In this document: positions 43,799 to 56,109 of the stretch, piece by piece
Position numbering within the stretch: position 1 is the first letter of the stretch
Layout: the number at the start of each line of letters is the position of its first letter
Assembly (NCBI GenBank): GCA_014621425.1
Contig: JAANBB010000019.1
Span: 62,001 to 126,000 of the forward strand
Origin: Cylindrodendrum hubeiense
Taxonomy: Eukaryota > Ascomycota > Sordariomycetes > Hypocreales > Nectriaceae
Direction of reading: 5' to 3'
DNA: 64,000 bases
Translations under genes and position numbers: made by a program
Notes under the pieces: model-generated
Databases searched by the model: none
The model's input: the letters and a program-made list of their open reading frames with translations, nothing else
What the model was told of the DNA's origin: nothing

Positions 43799-44209
43799 AT
43801 GCGACGGCAAGTGGTGCTGGAAATATGGCGGCGACAACAAGAAGGCCGAGTGTTAACCATCGCTTTGACAGTTGCAAGCCGTATTGAGGAACTTATCGAG
43901 TTACCAGACTTTTCGCAAATGGACTCAGGCCGCAGCGTTCTGGTGAGAATAGTCAATGCATGTTGCTTGTGGGTGCGCGAGCTTGAGGCCCGCCTTACAA
44001 TCGCTCGATCTTTGCATGTAAAAGAAGGTACTAGTAAGGATCGTCTTATCGAAAGGATTGATGGCTGTGTACGGACTCTGAGGACGACAAAAGAATGCCA
44101 TCATTGCGATGCCACATTTGATTGCTTTGTCGAAAAGCCCGCCAAGGAGCACGAGCCATCATATACGCTTCGTTGCACGAAATGTCATTGCGGGTATCGG
44201 TGGAGCTAG
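43799..44209 (+). CDS. possible small zinc-ribbon-like protein or 3' exon
   Basis: The frame from ATG 43799 codes for 136 residues. The C-terminal part looks like real protein: a helical stretch VNACCLWVRELEARLTIARS, then KECHHCDATFDCF and YTLRCTKCHCGYRWS, giving two CxxC pairs about 29 residues apart, suitable for a zinc ribbon. A second coding-like frame overlaps its first 70 bases and extends upstream to about 43690, so the true gene may start there with an intron or frameshift near 43860. No family is assigned. Low-complexity N-terminal residues argue that the annotated start may be wrong. Confidence 0.4.
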   Translation: MRRQVVLEIWRRQQEGRVLTIALTVASRIEELIELPDFSQMDSGRSVLVRIVNACCLWVRELEARLTIARSLHVKEGTSKDRLIERIDGCVRTLRTTKECHHCDATFDCFVEKPAKEHEPSYTLRCTKCHCGYRWS

Positions 44210-46423
44210 GAAGGAATCCAGGTTGCGTAGACCTACCCTATAACTGATCACGGGGAACCAAAAGAACACATCAAATGGGCACAACAATACTTGCTTTATA
44301 CTATAAAAGCGATTGGAGATATTTATAGTATTTCTAGCAGTGATAACCCAACTTGCACTGCAATGGTGACCCCGATGAACACGTGCCAATGCGCCAAGTG
44401 AATGCGAGATTTCTTGTTGCGTGAAACAACATTTAACCTTGGCAAGGTCTTGCAGCACCCACTCACTCACTGAGTGTTTGAGGCCGCAGCGCAAGTTAGA
44501 TGAAAAGCTGACGAATGATACTCCCGTCAGAGTCTTCCCTGCCTCGTTCCGTTAAATCTTTTTGCTATGTCGCGATATCCTCAATGATTGCGTCGCGATG
44601 GCTTCCGTCGAGAATAGCTTCACGCCGTCCAACGCCTCAAAAGCCCAAGTCTCGGTCTGGTCCTTCGTCAACGACCCGTCCCGGCGAGGAGACACAGCCA
44701 ATGATGACCACCCCACTATTTCACCAAATCCTCATGTTTGTGACGTTTCTGGAGCATCCTGCAGCTCTAGTCCATTTACTAGCGTCGCTAGTCTTGTCTC
44801 TCTCTCCCTGATCTATGCACTTCGACCCGTCCCGTCTGTATCAAGAATTTTAATCGTTGTTCAGTACCGATTGCGTTGTTGAGATTGGCCGTTGGGGCGA
44901 GACCCTGATCACCTACTGCGAAGCACCACGTTTTCACATTCCATCCGGGCGAGCTTAACGGCAGATGGAGCTGGGTATCGCATCAACTGCAATGTTTATC
45001 GCGCGCCCGTTGAGCATGATCCATAATTGAACGCATATGCCATGCATTTGCAGAGAGCCCGCGCCAAGCGATCAACCGCACCAGGACCCGATTGTCTTTG
45101 TTGTGCATGTCTCGGCGTGATTGCATTGTTGCGGAACTGCGTCCTTTGTCTGAGGCCATCCGCCCAATTGGCCCCGCGCCGCGATTCATGGCTTGGACTT
45201 CTGTTATGAGCCCGCAACCGTCGGACGCCAGCCATGCATAAAGGAAAACATCTAGCTGAAAACGTCGGTCGTCCGAGTCTCTGCGAGATTCAGTGATAGG
45301 CAGAGGCGGAGACATTGCCGCCTCTCAAGGTTTGTCGTGACGGCGGAATCAATCCGGAATGCCACCCAAATTTTGGTAGTCATTCTTGCGGCCCGAAGTG
45401 AGATACGCTGGCAATGCTCCGATCCGTAATAACACCGTGCGCCAACCGGGCTTGTAACCACTCGCCGTAGGTTTGAGCTGCTTTGTATTATGATGGCCGG
45501 AGAAGAGCGCATATTCCTGCTATAGATCATCGAGATTGGGCCGATCCCATGCATCCTCAGATTGTACGTCCCATAGAGCGTCGGCTGGCCACGGAATAAT
45601 ATCTGGTGCGGCTCAGTTCATCATCCATCACCGTCATAATGTTAAAGGAATTGGAGAGCTGGCACTGCTATGCCGTCATACCGCGGGCCCGCGGAAGCCG
45701 TGGGCCCGTGGATGCCTTGAAGCTATTTCAGCAACACAAGCCGCCGGAAATCAATGAGCCTAATCGTGAGTACCTAGGCTGACTGTTGACCCGCCACATC
45801 CACCTACCGAGAACCGCCCGGACCTAGTCCTTGCAGGTATCGAGGCTGGAATGTTCGTACAACCAGCCTATCAGTTCTGAGACATCCCCACATACCTGTC
45901 GATTGGAGTTACGGCACATTCCAGGTACTTTACAGATTACGATAGACTGCCTTGTTGAGCTGCCTAAAAGTCCGCCCGAGGCCGCCTGTACAATGAACAT
46001 AGACTTCCTGTAGGACCTAGCTATTGGGCCTGTAGACCACAGCCTTGCTGATCTAAGCCCGGGGAGACGGGCCCGCTGACTGTTTTACGTAGTAATGACC
46101 CGTCCATTTCCTGGCTTGGAAGGTATCCACAGATTGCCGTACGTGGCACCTCAACATATCCTCAGATATGAGACAAGGTTTCAGACGCGCCTCTGTCTAC
46201 ACTGACGGGCGAGATCGGGACTGTCAACCCCCCGAGCGGCCGACATTAGTACCCGAGTTTGCGAACAAAGGGATAGGATTGACTAGATTTCGCCGTCCCC
46301 CCTCCTCGTTGATGGCATTCTTATTATTACCATTTTACAGTTGTATCTGCGTTCGCTCCTTTCGGCAACTACGCTAGACCTTGCTTGCTTGTTTTACCTC
46401 GCATCTCGTCGAAAAAAGCGACC
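44210..46423. other. long gene-free stretch upstream of the ABC transporter
   Basis: 2.2 kb without a supported gene. A perfect 14-base palindrome CCGCGGGCCCGCGG lies at about 45682-45695, followed by an imperfect copy CCGTGGGCCCGTGG. The last 100 bases are the leader of the transporter gene. Confidence 0.4.
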
Positions 46424-49400
46424 ATGGCGCCAGATTCGACAATCGAACCCCTCGAGCCCATCCAGCTTAGGCATTTGATGGTCGCTTCCTCTTCTGACGT
46501 GGAAGAAGAACAAGAACGACGTAGCGCCGACGATGGGCGTAACCCCGAAGATGGACCTGATCCTATAGACGGACTTAATGCGAGTGACCGACCTAACACC
46601 AAAGACGCACCCGACAGCAAAGATGCACCCGACAGCAAAGACGCAGCTGGCCCCAAAGACGTGCCTGGCCCCAAAGACGCAGCGGGCCCCGAAGATGGAC
46701 CTGATCCCGAAGATTCACCAGACCCCGAAGAAGAATCGAGCGAACGTACCGTAATAGAAAGGTCCAACAGCAAAGTTATCAACATGAAAGAAGACGACCA
46801 TGACCCTTACAAAAATCTTTCGGAACATGAAGTTGCTGTTCTCAAGAGGCAGATTACGGTCCCAGAGATCAACGCTGGAATCAAAACACTCTATCGATAC
46901 GCATCGACCAACGATATCCTGATCATTATCGGCTCTTCTATCATGTCCATAGCCAGCGGTGCTGCGGTGCCTCTAATGATTGTGGTATTTGGCAGCCTGC
47001 AGGGGAAGTTCCAAGACTACTTCCAGGGCAAATCGGACTATTCCGACTTTAATAGCGTGCTAAGTAGCACCGTGGTTTACTTTGTTTACCTTGCAATCGG
47101 TGGCTTCGTCGCAACATACACCTCTACCGTTGGCTTCATTTGTAGGTGACGGAATAAATACTATGCCAGGCATATCTAACTTGGGCATTAGATACCGGAG
47201 AACACATTAGCGCCAAAATCAGAGAGCGATACCTAGAGCACTGCTTGCGTCAGAATATTGGCTTCTTCGACGAGCTAGGCGCTGGCGAGGTAATTACGAG
47301 GATCACTGCCGACACCAACTTGATCCAGGCCGGAATCTCAGAGAAGGTCGGGCTCACCTTGGCTGCGATATCTACATTTGTTACGGCCTTTGTCATTGCC
47401 TACATCAAGTACTGGAAGCTGGCCCTGATTCTAATGTCTGTGGTGGTTGCTATCGTTATCAACATGGGACTGGGAGCCAAGTTCTTGTTGAAATATAGTA
47501 AGCAAACGATCACCACCGGTGCCATGGGGGGCAGTCTCGTCGATGAGGTCCTAAGCTCTATTCGAAACGCGGTCGCATTTGGTGCCCAAGAACGACTCGC
47601 AAAACAATACGAAGTACACCTTGCCAGGACTGAACGTTCGGGTTTCCGGTTCAAGGCCAGCATGGGCGTAACAATGGCGGGAATGAGCTTCGTCATGCAC
47701 ATGGGTTACGCGCTGGCATTCTGGCAAGGTGGCGAGTTCGTCGTCTATCATGGGCTGGCTTTGGAAAAGGTCATTGTCACCGTCATGGCCGTCATCCTCG
47801 GTGCTTTCAGCATTGGTAACGTGGCACCAAACGCCCAGGCATTTTCAACCGGTCTGGCAGCTGCGGGGAAGATCTTCAGCACTATCGACCGCGAATCACC
47901 GCTGGACCCGTTCAGTGAGGATGGCGAGAAGTTGGAGGACATCCAGGGGTCAATCCGACTCGAGAATGTCAAGCATATCTACCCTTCTCGGCCTGAGGTA
48001 CTTGTTATGGATGACGTGAGCCTCGAGGTTCCAGCTGGAAAGACGACAGCCTTGGTAGGCGCCTCTGGTTCCGGAAAGAGCACTATTGTTGGAATGATTG
48101 AGAGGTTTTATGAACCCATCGGAGGTGCCCTGTATCTTGATGGGCGTGATATCACTACACTGAATCTGCGCTGGCTGCGTCAACAAATTTCTTTGGTCGG
48201 CCAAGAGCCCACCCTCTTCGGCACTACAATCTTTCAGAACATCAAGCACGGTCTAATCGGCACCAAACACGAGAACGCAACCGAGGAGAAACACCGAGAA
48301 CTTATCATCGAAGCTGCGAAAAAGGCTAATGCACACGACTTTATCACCGGTCTCCCGGAAGGCTATGAGACGAATGTTGGCACTCGCGGCTTTTTGATGT
48401 CTGGTGGACAGAAGCAGCGTATTGCGATTGCGAGAGCTATTGTTTCAGACCCCAAGAGTAAGCGAAAACGGCCCTGTTGAAATTGGAAACAGTAAACTAA
48501 CACATCTCAAGTCCTTCTCCTCGATGAAGCAACCTCTGCTCTAGACACGAAGTCAGAAGGTGTTGTTCAAGCAGCGTTGGAAGCAGCCGCTGAAAGCCGC
48601 ACCACCATTGTCATCGCCCATCGATTGTCGACTATCAAGAACGCCCACAACATTGTTGTCATGGCACATGGACGGATTGTCGAGCAAGGCACTCACGACG
48701 AGCTTCTTCAAAAGCAGGGCGCGTACGCCGCACTTGTCTCTGCCCAGAACATCACTCAGCAAATCGACGAGGCTGAGGGCTCACAAGACGGCGACGAAGA
48801 AGAATCCATTCATCCCACGTCGAAAGGGTCCTTTTCAAAGGAAGTCGGCGAAGTCGATGAGACGACAGCCGATCAACTGCATCGCTCATCTACTACCTAC
48901 TCTGTACCCCACGTTGGCCAAGACCTCGAAAGCGGACAAAAGGATAAGTACTCGTTGTGGATATTGACAAAACTTATTGCCTCTTTCAACAGAAAGGAAG
49001 TCCTCATCATGATAATCGGCCTATTCTTCTCCGTCATTTGTGGCGGTGGAACCCCTGTTCAAGCCATCTTCCTCTCCAAGGCCATCAGCACCCTATCAGC
49101 TATCATTCTGCCAACGACTCAAGCCCAAATCAAACACGACTCGGACTTTTGGGCTATTATGTACATCATGCTGGCTGGGGTGTTGCTTGTCGCGTATACA
49201 GCCCACGGTGTTTTGTTTGCTAGATGTTCCGAGCGACTCATCTATCGGGCGCGATCTGCTACGTTCCGATCTATTCTTCGCCAAGACATTTCTTTCTTTG
49301 ATCTCGACAAGAATACATCTGGAGCACTGACGTCGTTTATTTCAACGAAGACGACGGATCTGGCTGGACTTAGTGGTGTAACTATGGGCACTCTGCTCAT

Positions 49401-50730
49401 GGTTTCAACGACCCTGATCGCTGGCTTAATCGTCGGCATTGCCATCGGCTGGAAGCTAGCGCTTGTTTGTACCTCGACTGTTCCGGTCCTGCTCGCCTGT
49501 GGCTACTTCCGGTGTTGGATTCTCTCCCATTTCGAACGTCGATCTAAGAACTCGTACATCGGCTCGGCAAACTATGCCTCTGAAGCTGTGTCGGCGATCC
49601 GCACCATTGCCTCACTTACTCGCGAGGCAGACATCATGCAACAGTACCGGGATTCATTACAGGCACAGCAACGCGCAAGCTTGATCTCTGTCCTCAAGTC
49701 AACGCTCCTTTTCGCATTATCTGAATCTCTCACCTTCCTTATCTTTGCCCTGTGCTTCTGGTACGGCGGAACCCTAATTGCCAAGGGAGAATACTCGATG
49801 TTCCAATTTTTTGTTTGTTTTGCGTCGGTCATCTTTGGCGCCCAATCGGCTGGTGCCATCTTTTCGTACTCTGCCGATATGAGCAAAGCATACACAGCTG
49901 CGCAAGAAATCAAGGATCTGCTTGACAGTCAGCCGAAAATCGACACCTGGTCTGACGAGGGCGAAGCAATCGCCAGTGCTGAAGGCCATATCGAGTTTCG
50001 CAATGTGCACTTTCGCTACCCGACGCGGCTCGAACAGCCAGTTCTTCGAGGAATTAATCTCGACATCCGCCCTGGTCAATACATCGCTCTGGTCGGCGCT
50101 TCTGGCTGCGGAAAGAGCACAAGCATCTCGTTGCTGGAGCGATTTTACGACCCGATCAAAGGTGGCATCTTTATTGACGGCAAGGAGATCGGCACACTCA
50201 ACGTCAACGATTACCGTGCTCTGATTGCTCTCGTTAGCCAAGAGCCAACCCTCTACCAGGGAACTATCAAGGAGAATATTCTCCTCGGAACTGCTGATGA
50301 GGATGTTCCCGCTAGTACCGTTGAGCGCGCATGCCGCGACGCGAATATCTATGACTTCATCGTTTCTCTGCCAGATGGCCTTGAAACTGCTGTCGGAAGC
50401 AAGGGAGTTCTGTTGTCGGGTGGCCAGAAACAACGCATCGCCATCGCTCGAGCCCTGATCCGTGATCCCAAAATCCTACTACTTGATGAGGCTACATCTG
50501 CTCTCGACTCCGAGTCTGAGCATGTCGTGCAGGCCGCACTAGACAAAGCAGCCAAGGGTCGCACCACAATTGCTGTTGCCCACCGACTCAGCACGATCCA
50601 AAAGGCTGACATGATATTTGTCTTCGATCAAGGTCGGATAGTTGAGCAGGGAACACACAGTGACTTGCTTCGGAAGAACGGATACTATGCTGAGCTGGTG
50701 AATCTTCAAAGTCTGGAGGAGAATCACTAA
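46424..50730 (+). CDS. ABC transporter, ABCB/multidrug (P-glycoprotein) type, full length
   Basis: Exons 46424-47141, 47192-48457 and 48512-50730 code for 1400 residues in the order TMD1-NBD1-TMD2-NBD2. NBD1 has Walker A GASGSGKST (about residue 530), signature MSGGQKQR (about 640), Walker B LLLDEATSALD and H-loop IAHRLSTI. NBD2 has GASGCGKST (about 1190), LSGGQKQR (about 1296), LLLDEATSALD and VAHRLSTI. Both sites keep all catalytic residues. Exporters of this class remove hydrophobic compounds, azoles or the cell's own metabolites across the plasma membrane; some carry a-factor-type lipopeptides. The cytosolic N-terminus is unusual: about 110 acidic residues containing eleven hexapeptide repeats (separate entry). 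The second intron falls inside the NBD1 Walker B region. Confidence 0.96.
46532..46729 (+). repeat. eleven tandem 18-base (6-residue) repeats in the ABC transporter N-terminus
   Basis: Eleven consecutive units of 18 bases, starting GAT/GAC and ending mostly AAA or GAA, encode hexapeptides of the form D-(A/G)-(P/A)-(D/G)-(S/P)-(K/E), such as DAPDSK, DAPDSK, DAAGPK, DVPGPK, DAAGPE, DGPDPE and DSPDPE. Neighbouring units are more alike than distant ones, as expected of slippage or unequal exchange. Confidence 0.9.
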
Positions 50731-52304
50731 AATGGATGCGTGGGGGTTTTGTTTTTGCAAATTTTGGATTATTCAGGATAGACGATTGAGGCTCGAAGCC
50801 CAACTAATAGCTACTGAGAAAGCAGATAATCAATACATATCAGCCACGGAGCTGCTGAATGGATCCGATATCACTCCCCAATGCACACATGGAACCCAGT
50901 GGAGCGACATCTTCCCTTCATGCCATTACTCATCACAATATCTCTTGGTAGTCAGTTCTCTCCGAAGCCTCCGGCACTAGCGCTATGGGTACTGGACCCA
51001 TGATTTATCGACAGCGCTTCCGTAATTCTACTCACGTGCCCGATGGTAGTTCGTGTAGCTAGTCATTGGTCACGGAGCTGTCGAGATGCCCTATGAATAC
51101 TTTGACACACTGACTCGTCCGTCATGCCTCTGTCTCTTATACCTTCATACATGAGTCTCGCTGTGTCTACGCAGAGTTCATCGTTAATTTCCCGAAAAAC
51201 CTGCCAATAACGTGACGGAATCCTGCGAGCTGATACCCACTGCTCAAGTGGATACTTTCATCAACGAACTTCTCATCCTTGGACGGATCGACCACCCCAC
51301 AACCGGTCGGACCACCAATGCCCATAGATGGAATCCCGCCTAACTCCCCGCTCTAAATGCACCGTTTGATGTAGCCAAGATTAAACGATGATATCAATAC
51401 AGATGCAGTTAGATCATTCATTACCCTTCCGCCAGACTGACGACCTGGGCTGCAGGTAGCAATACAAACGACAGCCCCAAAGCTGTCAGGGGCGAATTTG
51501 TGACATGGCCATCAATGACGCAGCAAAGTTGAAGTAAGGCGACCCCAGTTGTTACAATGACGTTTTTCTCGAGTTAATCGGCCTTTATTTGGATGCGCAA
51601 ATATTGTTCAAAATTGGTGCGTTGGTATGTAAGTGATTTATGGAGGAATCTTTTTGATCTCACGGTAGGCATTAAGCTTAGTTAAATACCCGGCTCTTTC
51701 CCCAGCTTCATAGCTTCTTCGAAGTCTCCTGTTGTCGAATATTAAACGTCAAATCGAGCCACAAGATCACGTAGACGTTGTAGATGGGGCCTGGGGGTTT
51801 TATTGGGTGTGCCGACTTATCCATGAATATCGCTAACCGATATTGCGCTGCGAGGCTCTTGTTTGAAAGTCAGGAGGCGCTGCGTTCAATTGGTGGGAAA
51901 TCCGGATCTCGGCAGGTGCCACGCAATTGTGGGCGGATCGATGGTGCACATTCTCCACAAAAAGGCCCAGCGACCGGGTCAAGTCAGCCGTCGACTTCGG
52001 ACGAACGTCAGAAGGAAGTATAGGAGGTCGTTAGGGACCCCATTTTGGGAACAGGCCTGTAGTTGGAGGAAGCCCCCTGCAATCATGACCGCTCGACGGT
52101 GACGGACGTTGTCACTATATATACAAAGGCAGCGTCTCTAGTCTCCGCTTTGGTATTCGCCTCTGATATTCTTCGCCAAATCACTCTCTTTATCAGTCGA
52201 ATCATCCTTTTTTACTCGCCGGTCGAGTTTTGTGCGCTGGTTTATTTGACCTCACTCATTTATTACACTCTTTAAACACTCTTTAAATACTCTCCGCACT
52301 CACC
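50731..52304. other. intergenic, includes GH12 promoter
   Basis: No gene recognised in 1.57 kb. CTATATATAC at 52115-52124, about 180 bases before ATG 52305, is a probable TATA box for the glucanase gene. The leader contains the repeated word TTTAAACACTCTTTAAA. Confidence 0.5.
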
Positions 52305-53808
52305 ATGAAGTTCTCGTCTATCATCCCGGCTGGGTTGGCCACACTGGCAGCAGCTTCTCCCACTCGCGTGCTCGAAAAGCGTTCCACCACCTGGTGCGAC
52401 AGCTACGGATCTCTCGAAACCGGCGGCTACACTGTGTATCACAACAACTGGGGTTCTGCGCAGGCAACTTCCGGCTCTCAGTGCACTACTTTTGACTCTG
52501 TTACCTCGGGCTCTGCCAGCTGGTCTACTTCGTGGACCTGGGCTGGAGGTTCGAGCTCTGTGAAGTCATACTCGAACATCGCTCTTGTCGACGTCAACAC
52601 GCAGCTCTCTGCTATCAGCTCCATCCCATCTAAATGGACCTGGAGGTAAGCTACCATTTGTATTTCCTTCATGCCTTTCTTCCTCGATTACCACCTATTC
52701 CACTATACGCCGCTTCCCCTTCCGTTTGTGTTCCTAGCATATTAACTTGATGACAGCTATACCGGATCCGACATCGTCGCTGACGTCGCTTATGATCTCT
52801 GGCTCGCCCCTTCTGCTACTGCTGACAATGAGTATGAGATTATGGTCTGGCTTGCTGCATATGGTGGCGCTGGACCTATCTCCAGCACTGGCTCATCCGT
52901 TGATACTGCTACCATTGCTGGCTCTTCCTGGGAAGTTTACTCCGGTACCAACGGCGATACCACTGTTTTCTCTTTCGTTGCAACCAGCACGATTACCAGC
53001 TTTGATGGTGATCTCAACGAGTTCTTTACATACCTCACCACAAACCAAGGCGTCAGCACGAGCATGTATGCGACTAGCCTCCAGGCTGGAACCGAGCCTT
53101 TCACTGGTACGCTCTCCATGATGTCTATCAACTGTTTATCATGCTAACAAGTTTCCAGGTACCGATGCTGTATTTGACACCACTGCCTACAGCATGTCTG
53201 TCAAGTAAGTTCTAAATATTCACTCTCTGTCATTTATAACCATTTGTGGAAATAATGCATGCTCAAAACATCCTCATACGTCATGTAACCATACTCCGAC
53301 AGACTATGAAGTGTGGCTTGAAATACTCATGCAGACTGAAAATCTTCCCGGGTGTTTAAATGAGCAATTACGTTATATACGCATGTCTCAGTACTTAGAC
53401 TTTTTACTCAGAACTCAATACTGACACAATCTTAGCTCAGGGTCGTCTGATTCAGCAAGCTCCTCAAGCGCAGCAGTCCCAGCGACCTCAGCAACCTCGA
53501 TCGCCTCAAGCTCAGCAATCCTTGCGACCTCGGTGGCCTCAAGTTCGGCAATCGTGGCAACCTCAGTTGCCGCAAGCTCAGTAGTCCTGGAGACCTCGGT
53601 CGCCGCAAGCTCAGCAGTCCTGGAAACCTCAGTAGCCTCAAGCTCGGCCGTCCCGGCGACCTCAGCTATCCCAGTAACCTTCGCCACATCGGCAATCCCA
53701 ACAAGCATTACAACCCCAGTAGTTGTTGCAACCTCGGGAACTCCGGTAGCAGTCTCCTCGGCACCTGCAGCAAGCTCGACCCACACCAGGAAGAAGTGCC
53801 ATTCTTGA
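52305..53808 (+). CDS. secreted GH12 endoglucanase/xyloglucanase with repeat-rich C-terminal tail, four exons
   Basis: Exons 52305-52645, 52757-53106, 53159-53204 and 53436-53808 code for 369 residues. A signal peptide (MKFSSIIPAGLATLAAASPT) and a KR processing site precede the GH12 domain, recognised by WCDSYGSLETGGYTVYHNNW, the nucleophile strand EYEIMVWLAAYGGAGPI (E-x-M-x-W) and SSWEVYSGTNG. The acid/base glutamate should lie in LQAGTEPFTG. The enzyme cleaves internal beta-1,4 bonds of cellulose or xyloglucan outside the cell. The GH12 fold ends at YSMSVN, where most relatives stop; here a fourth exon, behind an unusually long 231-base intron, adds about 120 Ser/Ala/Thr/Val-rich residues ending THTRKKCHS. 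This tail is probably O-glycosylated and contains five 11-residue repeats; no cellulose-binding module follows it. Confidence 0.92.
53500..53664 (+). repeat. five tandem 33-base (11-residue) repeats in the GH12 tail
   Basis: Units encode IASSSAILATS, VASSSAIVATS, VAASSVVLETS, VAASSAVLETS and VASSSAVPATS. Partial, more diverged units flank them on both sides. Confidence 0.9.
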
Positions 53809-54681
53809 GCTAACCCCATTGCCTGACGTCAAATTCCTTTTTCGAATGAGGTGACCTGTCCATAAGGTACTGATGCCTGTTTGCGATGAGATTGCTTGAT
53901 GGATGAGACGTTCGGGCTGTAGGTGTCTGTGTTGATAGGTGGAAGCTGTTTTTGACCTTGAATCTGGGTCACACTGTACAACAACGAGGGCGGGATTGAA
54001 AGGCTAGGGGCTTATGGTGGTTACTTGTGGTGTTCATCACTAATTCAGTCTACTTGAAAGCATTTAGCTATTTAATCAATTATTGTCCCACTCACTCCCA
54101 ATGCCTTGTCATACTAGGTAAAGCAAATAAGGATACCGATGTCGTGCAATGATACTCCTAGAGTCGGTCTTATAATCAGTTGGATCGGCATTCCCATCGT
54201 TTGATACGAATACTTGTTACCTGATTAGACTGCTAGCTGTATTTAATTACAATACCCAATAGGACCTTGCCTGTTGGCAAAAGAAAAGACAATGTGCTGT
54301 ACCTCACCAACACGCTCTAAGCCAGAAATTAGCGTGATCCGCAGATATTTTAATAAATCATCTGAGGCTGACTGTCACGTCTTTTGATAGAACATGGAAT
54401 TAAAAGCTCTTCGTTTCGTAATTAACGAACTAATAAGGAGTAAACTCATACACATCAGTGATCGAGACGTTTGGTAGTAACTGCCATTAAAAGCGCACTA
54501 GTGGTCCCTCTAGTCTCCACCTACCCTAAACCTCCTGTCTCTACCCCGAAACCCTCTCACATGCGAATACTCTGCCTTCATGTTACTAGTGATTTTGGCT
54601 AATTACACAGCACGACATGGAGTGGACATATTGGTGCGTATCTAGGATTTTGCAGGCAGTACGTTTTCCGTATATCAGTGC
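53809..54681. other. intergenic between convergent genes
   Basis: No gene was seen; AT-rich between about 54050 and 54480. Confidence 0.4.
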
Positions 54682-56109
54682 CTATTCTATGGGCTTCCTT
54701 CCATATACCGAGCAACTATTGGTGAATTAGCAAGTGAAGATAAGGACCAAAGAGATGAGTGCATACATGCGCGAGTAGGCATGAATTTTCTGGTCATTCA
54801 AATCTTTTCTGACATCCACTAGAAAAAGATTTATCTCCTCAGTAGACCACCCAAGCCCCCTCGTGAACGGCGCCAATGTAACTGACTCAAGAACACGGCT
54901 TGCGTTCTCATTGTTCCACGCGCCGAGCTCTTTGTATTTCTTATCCTTGGGCCAGCAGTTTGTTGGCCATTTGACGTAGGTTTGAACCAAATCGGTGAAT
55001 CCGACTTCAGTCATAATGTCCCTGAATTCTTCGGTTTGCTGGAAAGCTCGACCCAATTTGGCTGCTGCTTCGCGAACAAGTTCGCACCATTTCGACATTG
55101 CGTGGTCTTGAGTTAGAGTCCCATCGTCAGAATAATAGAAACCATCCATCTCCTGCAGTTCAACATAGCCACCAGGAGTGAGATTGCTGTCTAGTCAGGG
55201 ATAATGATATTTCACAGAGGGTCTGAAATGAAGCTTACTTGAAAATCTTCGTCAAATACTCGGTCCAGTTCTGAACACTAAAGTTCATCATTCTGCTATG
55301 AATATAATTAAACGGCTCAAAATAATCCATATCCTCGTCAATGTCGTCGACGCGGAACTGAACATTGGGAGGAATGCTAGACAGCAGTTAGCTACAATGA
55401 TGAACATGAACGGTAAACAATAGTTACAAGCTCGGCTGAATAGGAGATAGATCGATCCCCACAATCTAGGTTGTGTGGTGTCAGCAATAAATCTTGAGTT
55501 TTGAGACAATTCTTGTTACCTCAGCTTCAGGATGTTCGTCTCCAAAGTCGATTGCCCAAATTCCCGTGCCGGTGCCCAAGTCGAGAACACGTTTCACCTT
55601 CGAGTCAGCGAGATTCGGAGGCGACAGGCCGAGCTTATTGTCGAAACTTAGAAGGAATAAATTGTGCTGTAGATCTGAGACTGCTTTCAGTAAAGATCAT
55701 CGGGTAGGGTTCGCCTGCAGGTATACCTAGCCTCTCGTTTTCTTCATTGTCATTAGGAAGGTTGTATTCTGTAATTGGCAAGTATTAGTGTGCGTTCTCC
55801 ATTCTGCTTCAGAAACAATAACTGACTTCCGTCCTTATATCCATGATAGGTTCTGCCGTTCTCGTGTCTGTATTCGACAATTGAACTTCTCAGGCTTTCA
55901 GTTGATGATACTGCGTCCTAGCACAATTGTTTCGTCTTAGAGAGAGTAAATATGAATCATAATGGGATAGGGATTCCTACATCTCCAAGTGAAGAGTCCT
56001 GATCGTCATCAACCTGAATTTAAGATCAGCTTATGACCATGAAATGCAAGGCAAGGAATATTACATCGTTTTCCGGAGCTGCGATAAGATTTGCCTCGAC
56101 TGTTGCCAT
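54682..56109 (-). CDS. LaeA-like SAM-dependent methyltransferase, nine exons
   Basis: Minus-strand exons are 56109-56065, 56013-55981, 55917-55827, 55768-55727, 55674-55520, 55465-55428, 55376-55239, 55186-54767 and 54715-54682 (331 residues). After an acidic N-terminus comes the family signature YHGYKDGKYNLPNDNEEN-ER, then SAM-binding motif I VLDLGTGTGIWAIDFGDEHP and the acidic end of strand 2, IVGIDLSPIQPSF. VQFRVDDIDEDMDY and YIHSRMMNFSVQNW form the next motifs, LTPGGYVELQEMDG follows, and the short last exon restores the usual VYGRKP ending. Proteins of this class are class I methyltransferases found throughout filamentous fungi; LaeA itself controls secondary metabolism, but most paralogues, this one included, have unknown substrates. 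No biosynthetic core gene is visible nearby. Confidence 0.9.

Noticed and set aside
49774..50433. 219-codon open frame antisense to NBD2 of the ABC transporter
   Set aside because: Lies wholly over a conserved ATPase domain, so it is a by-product of codon bias.
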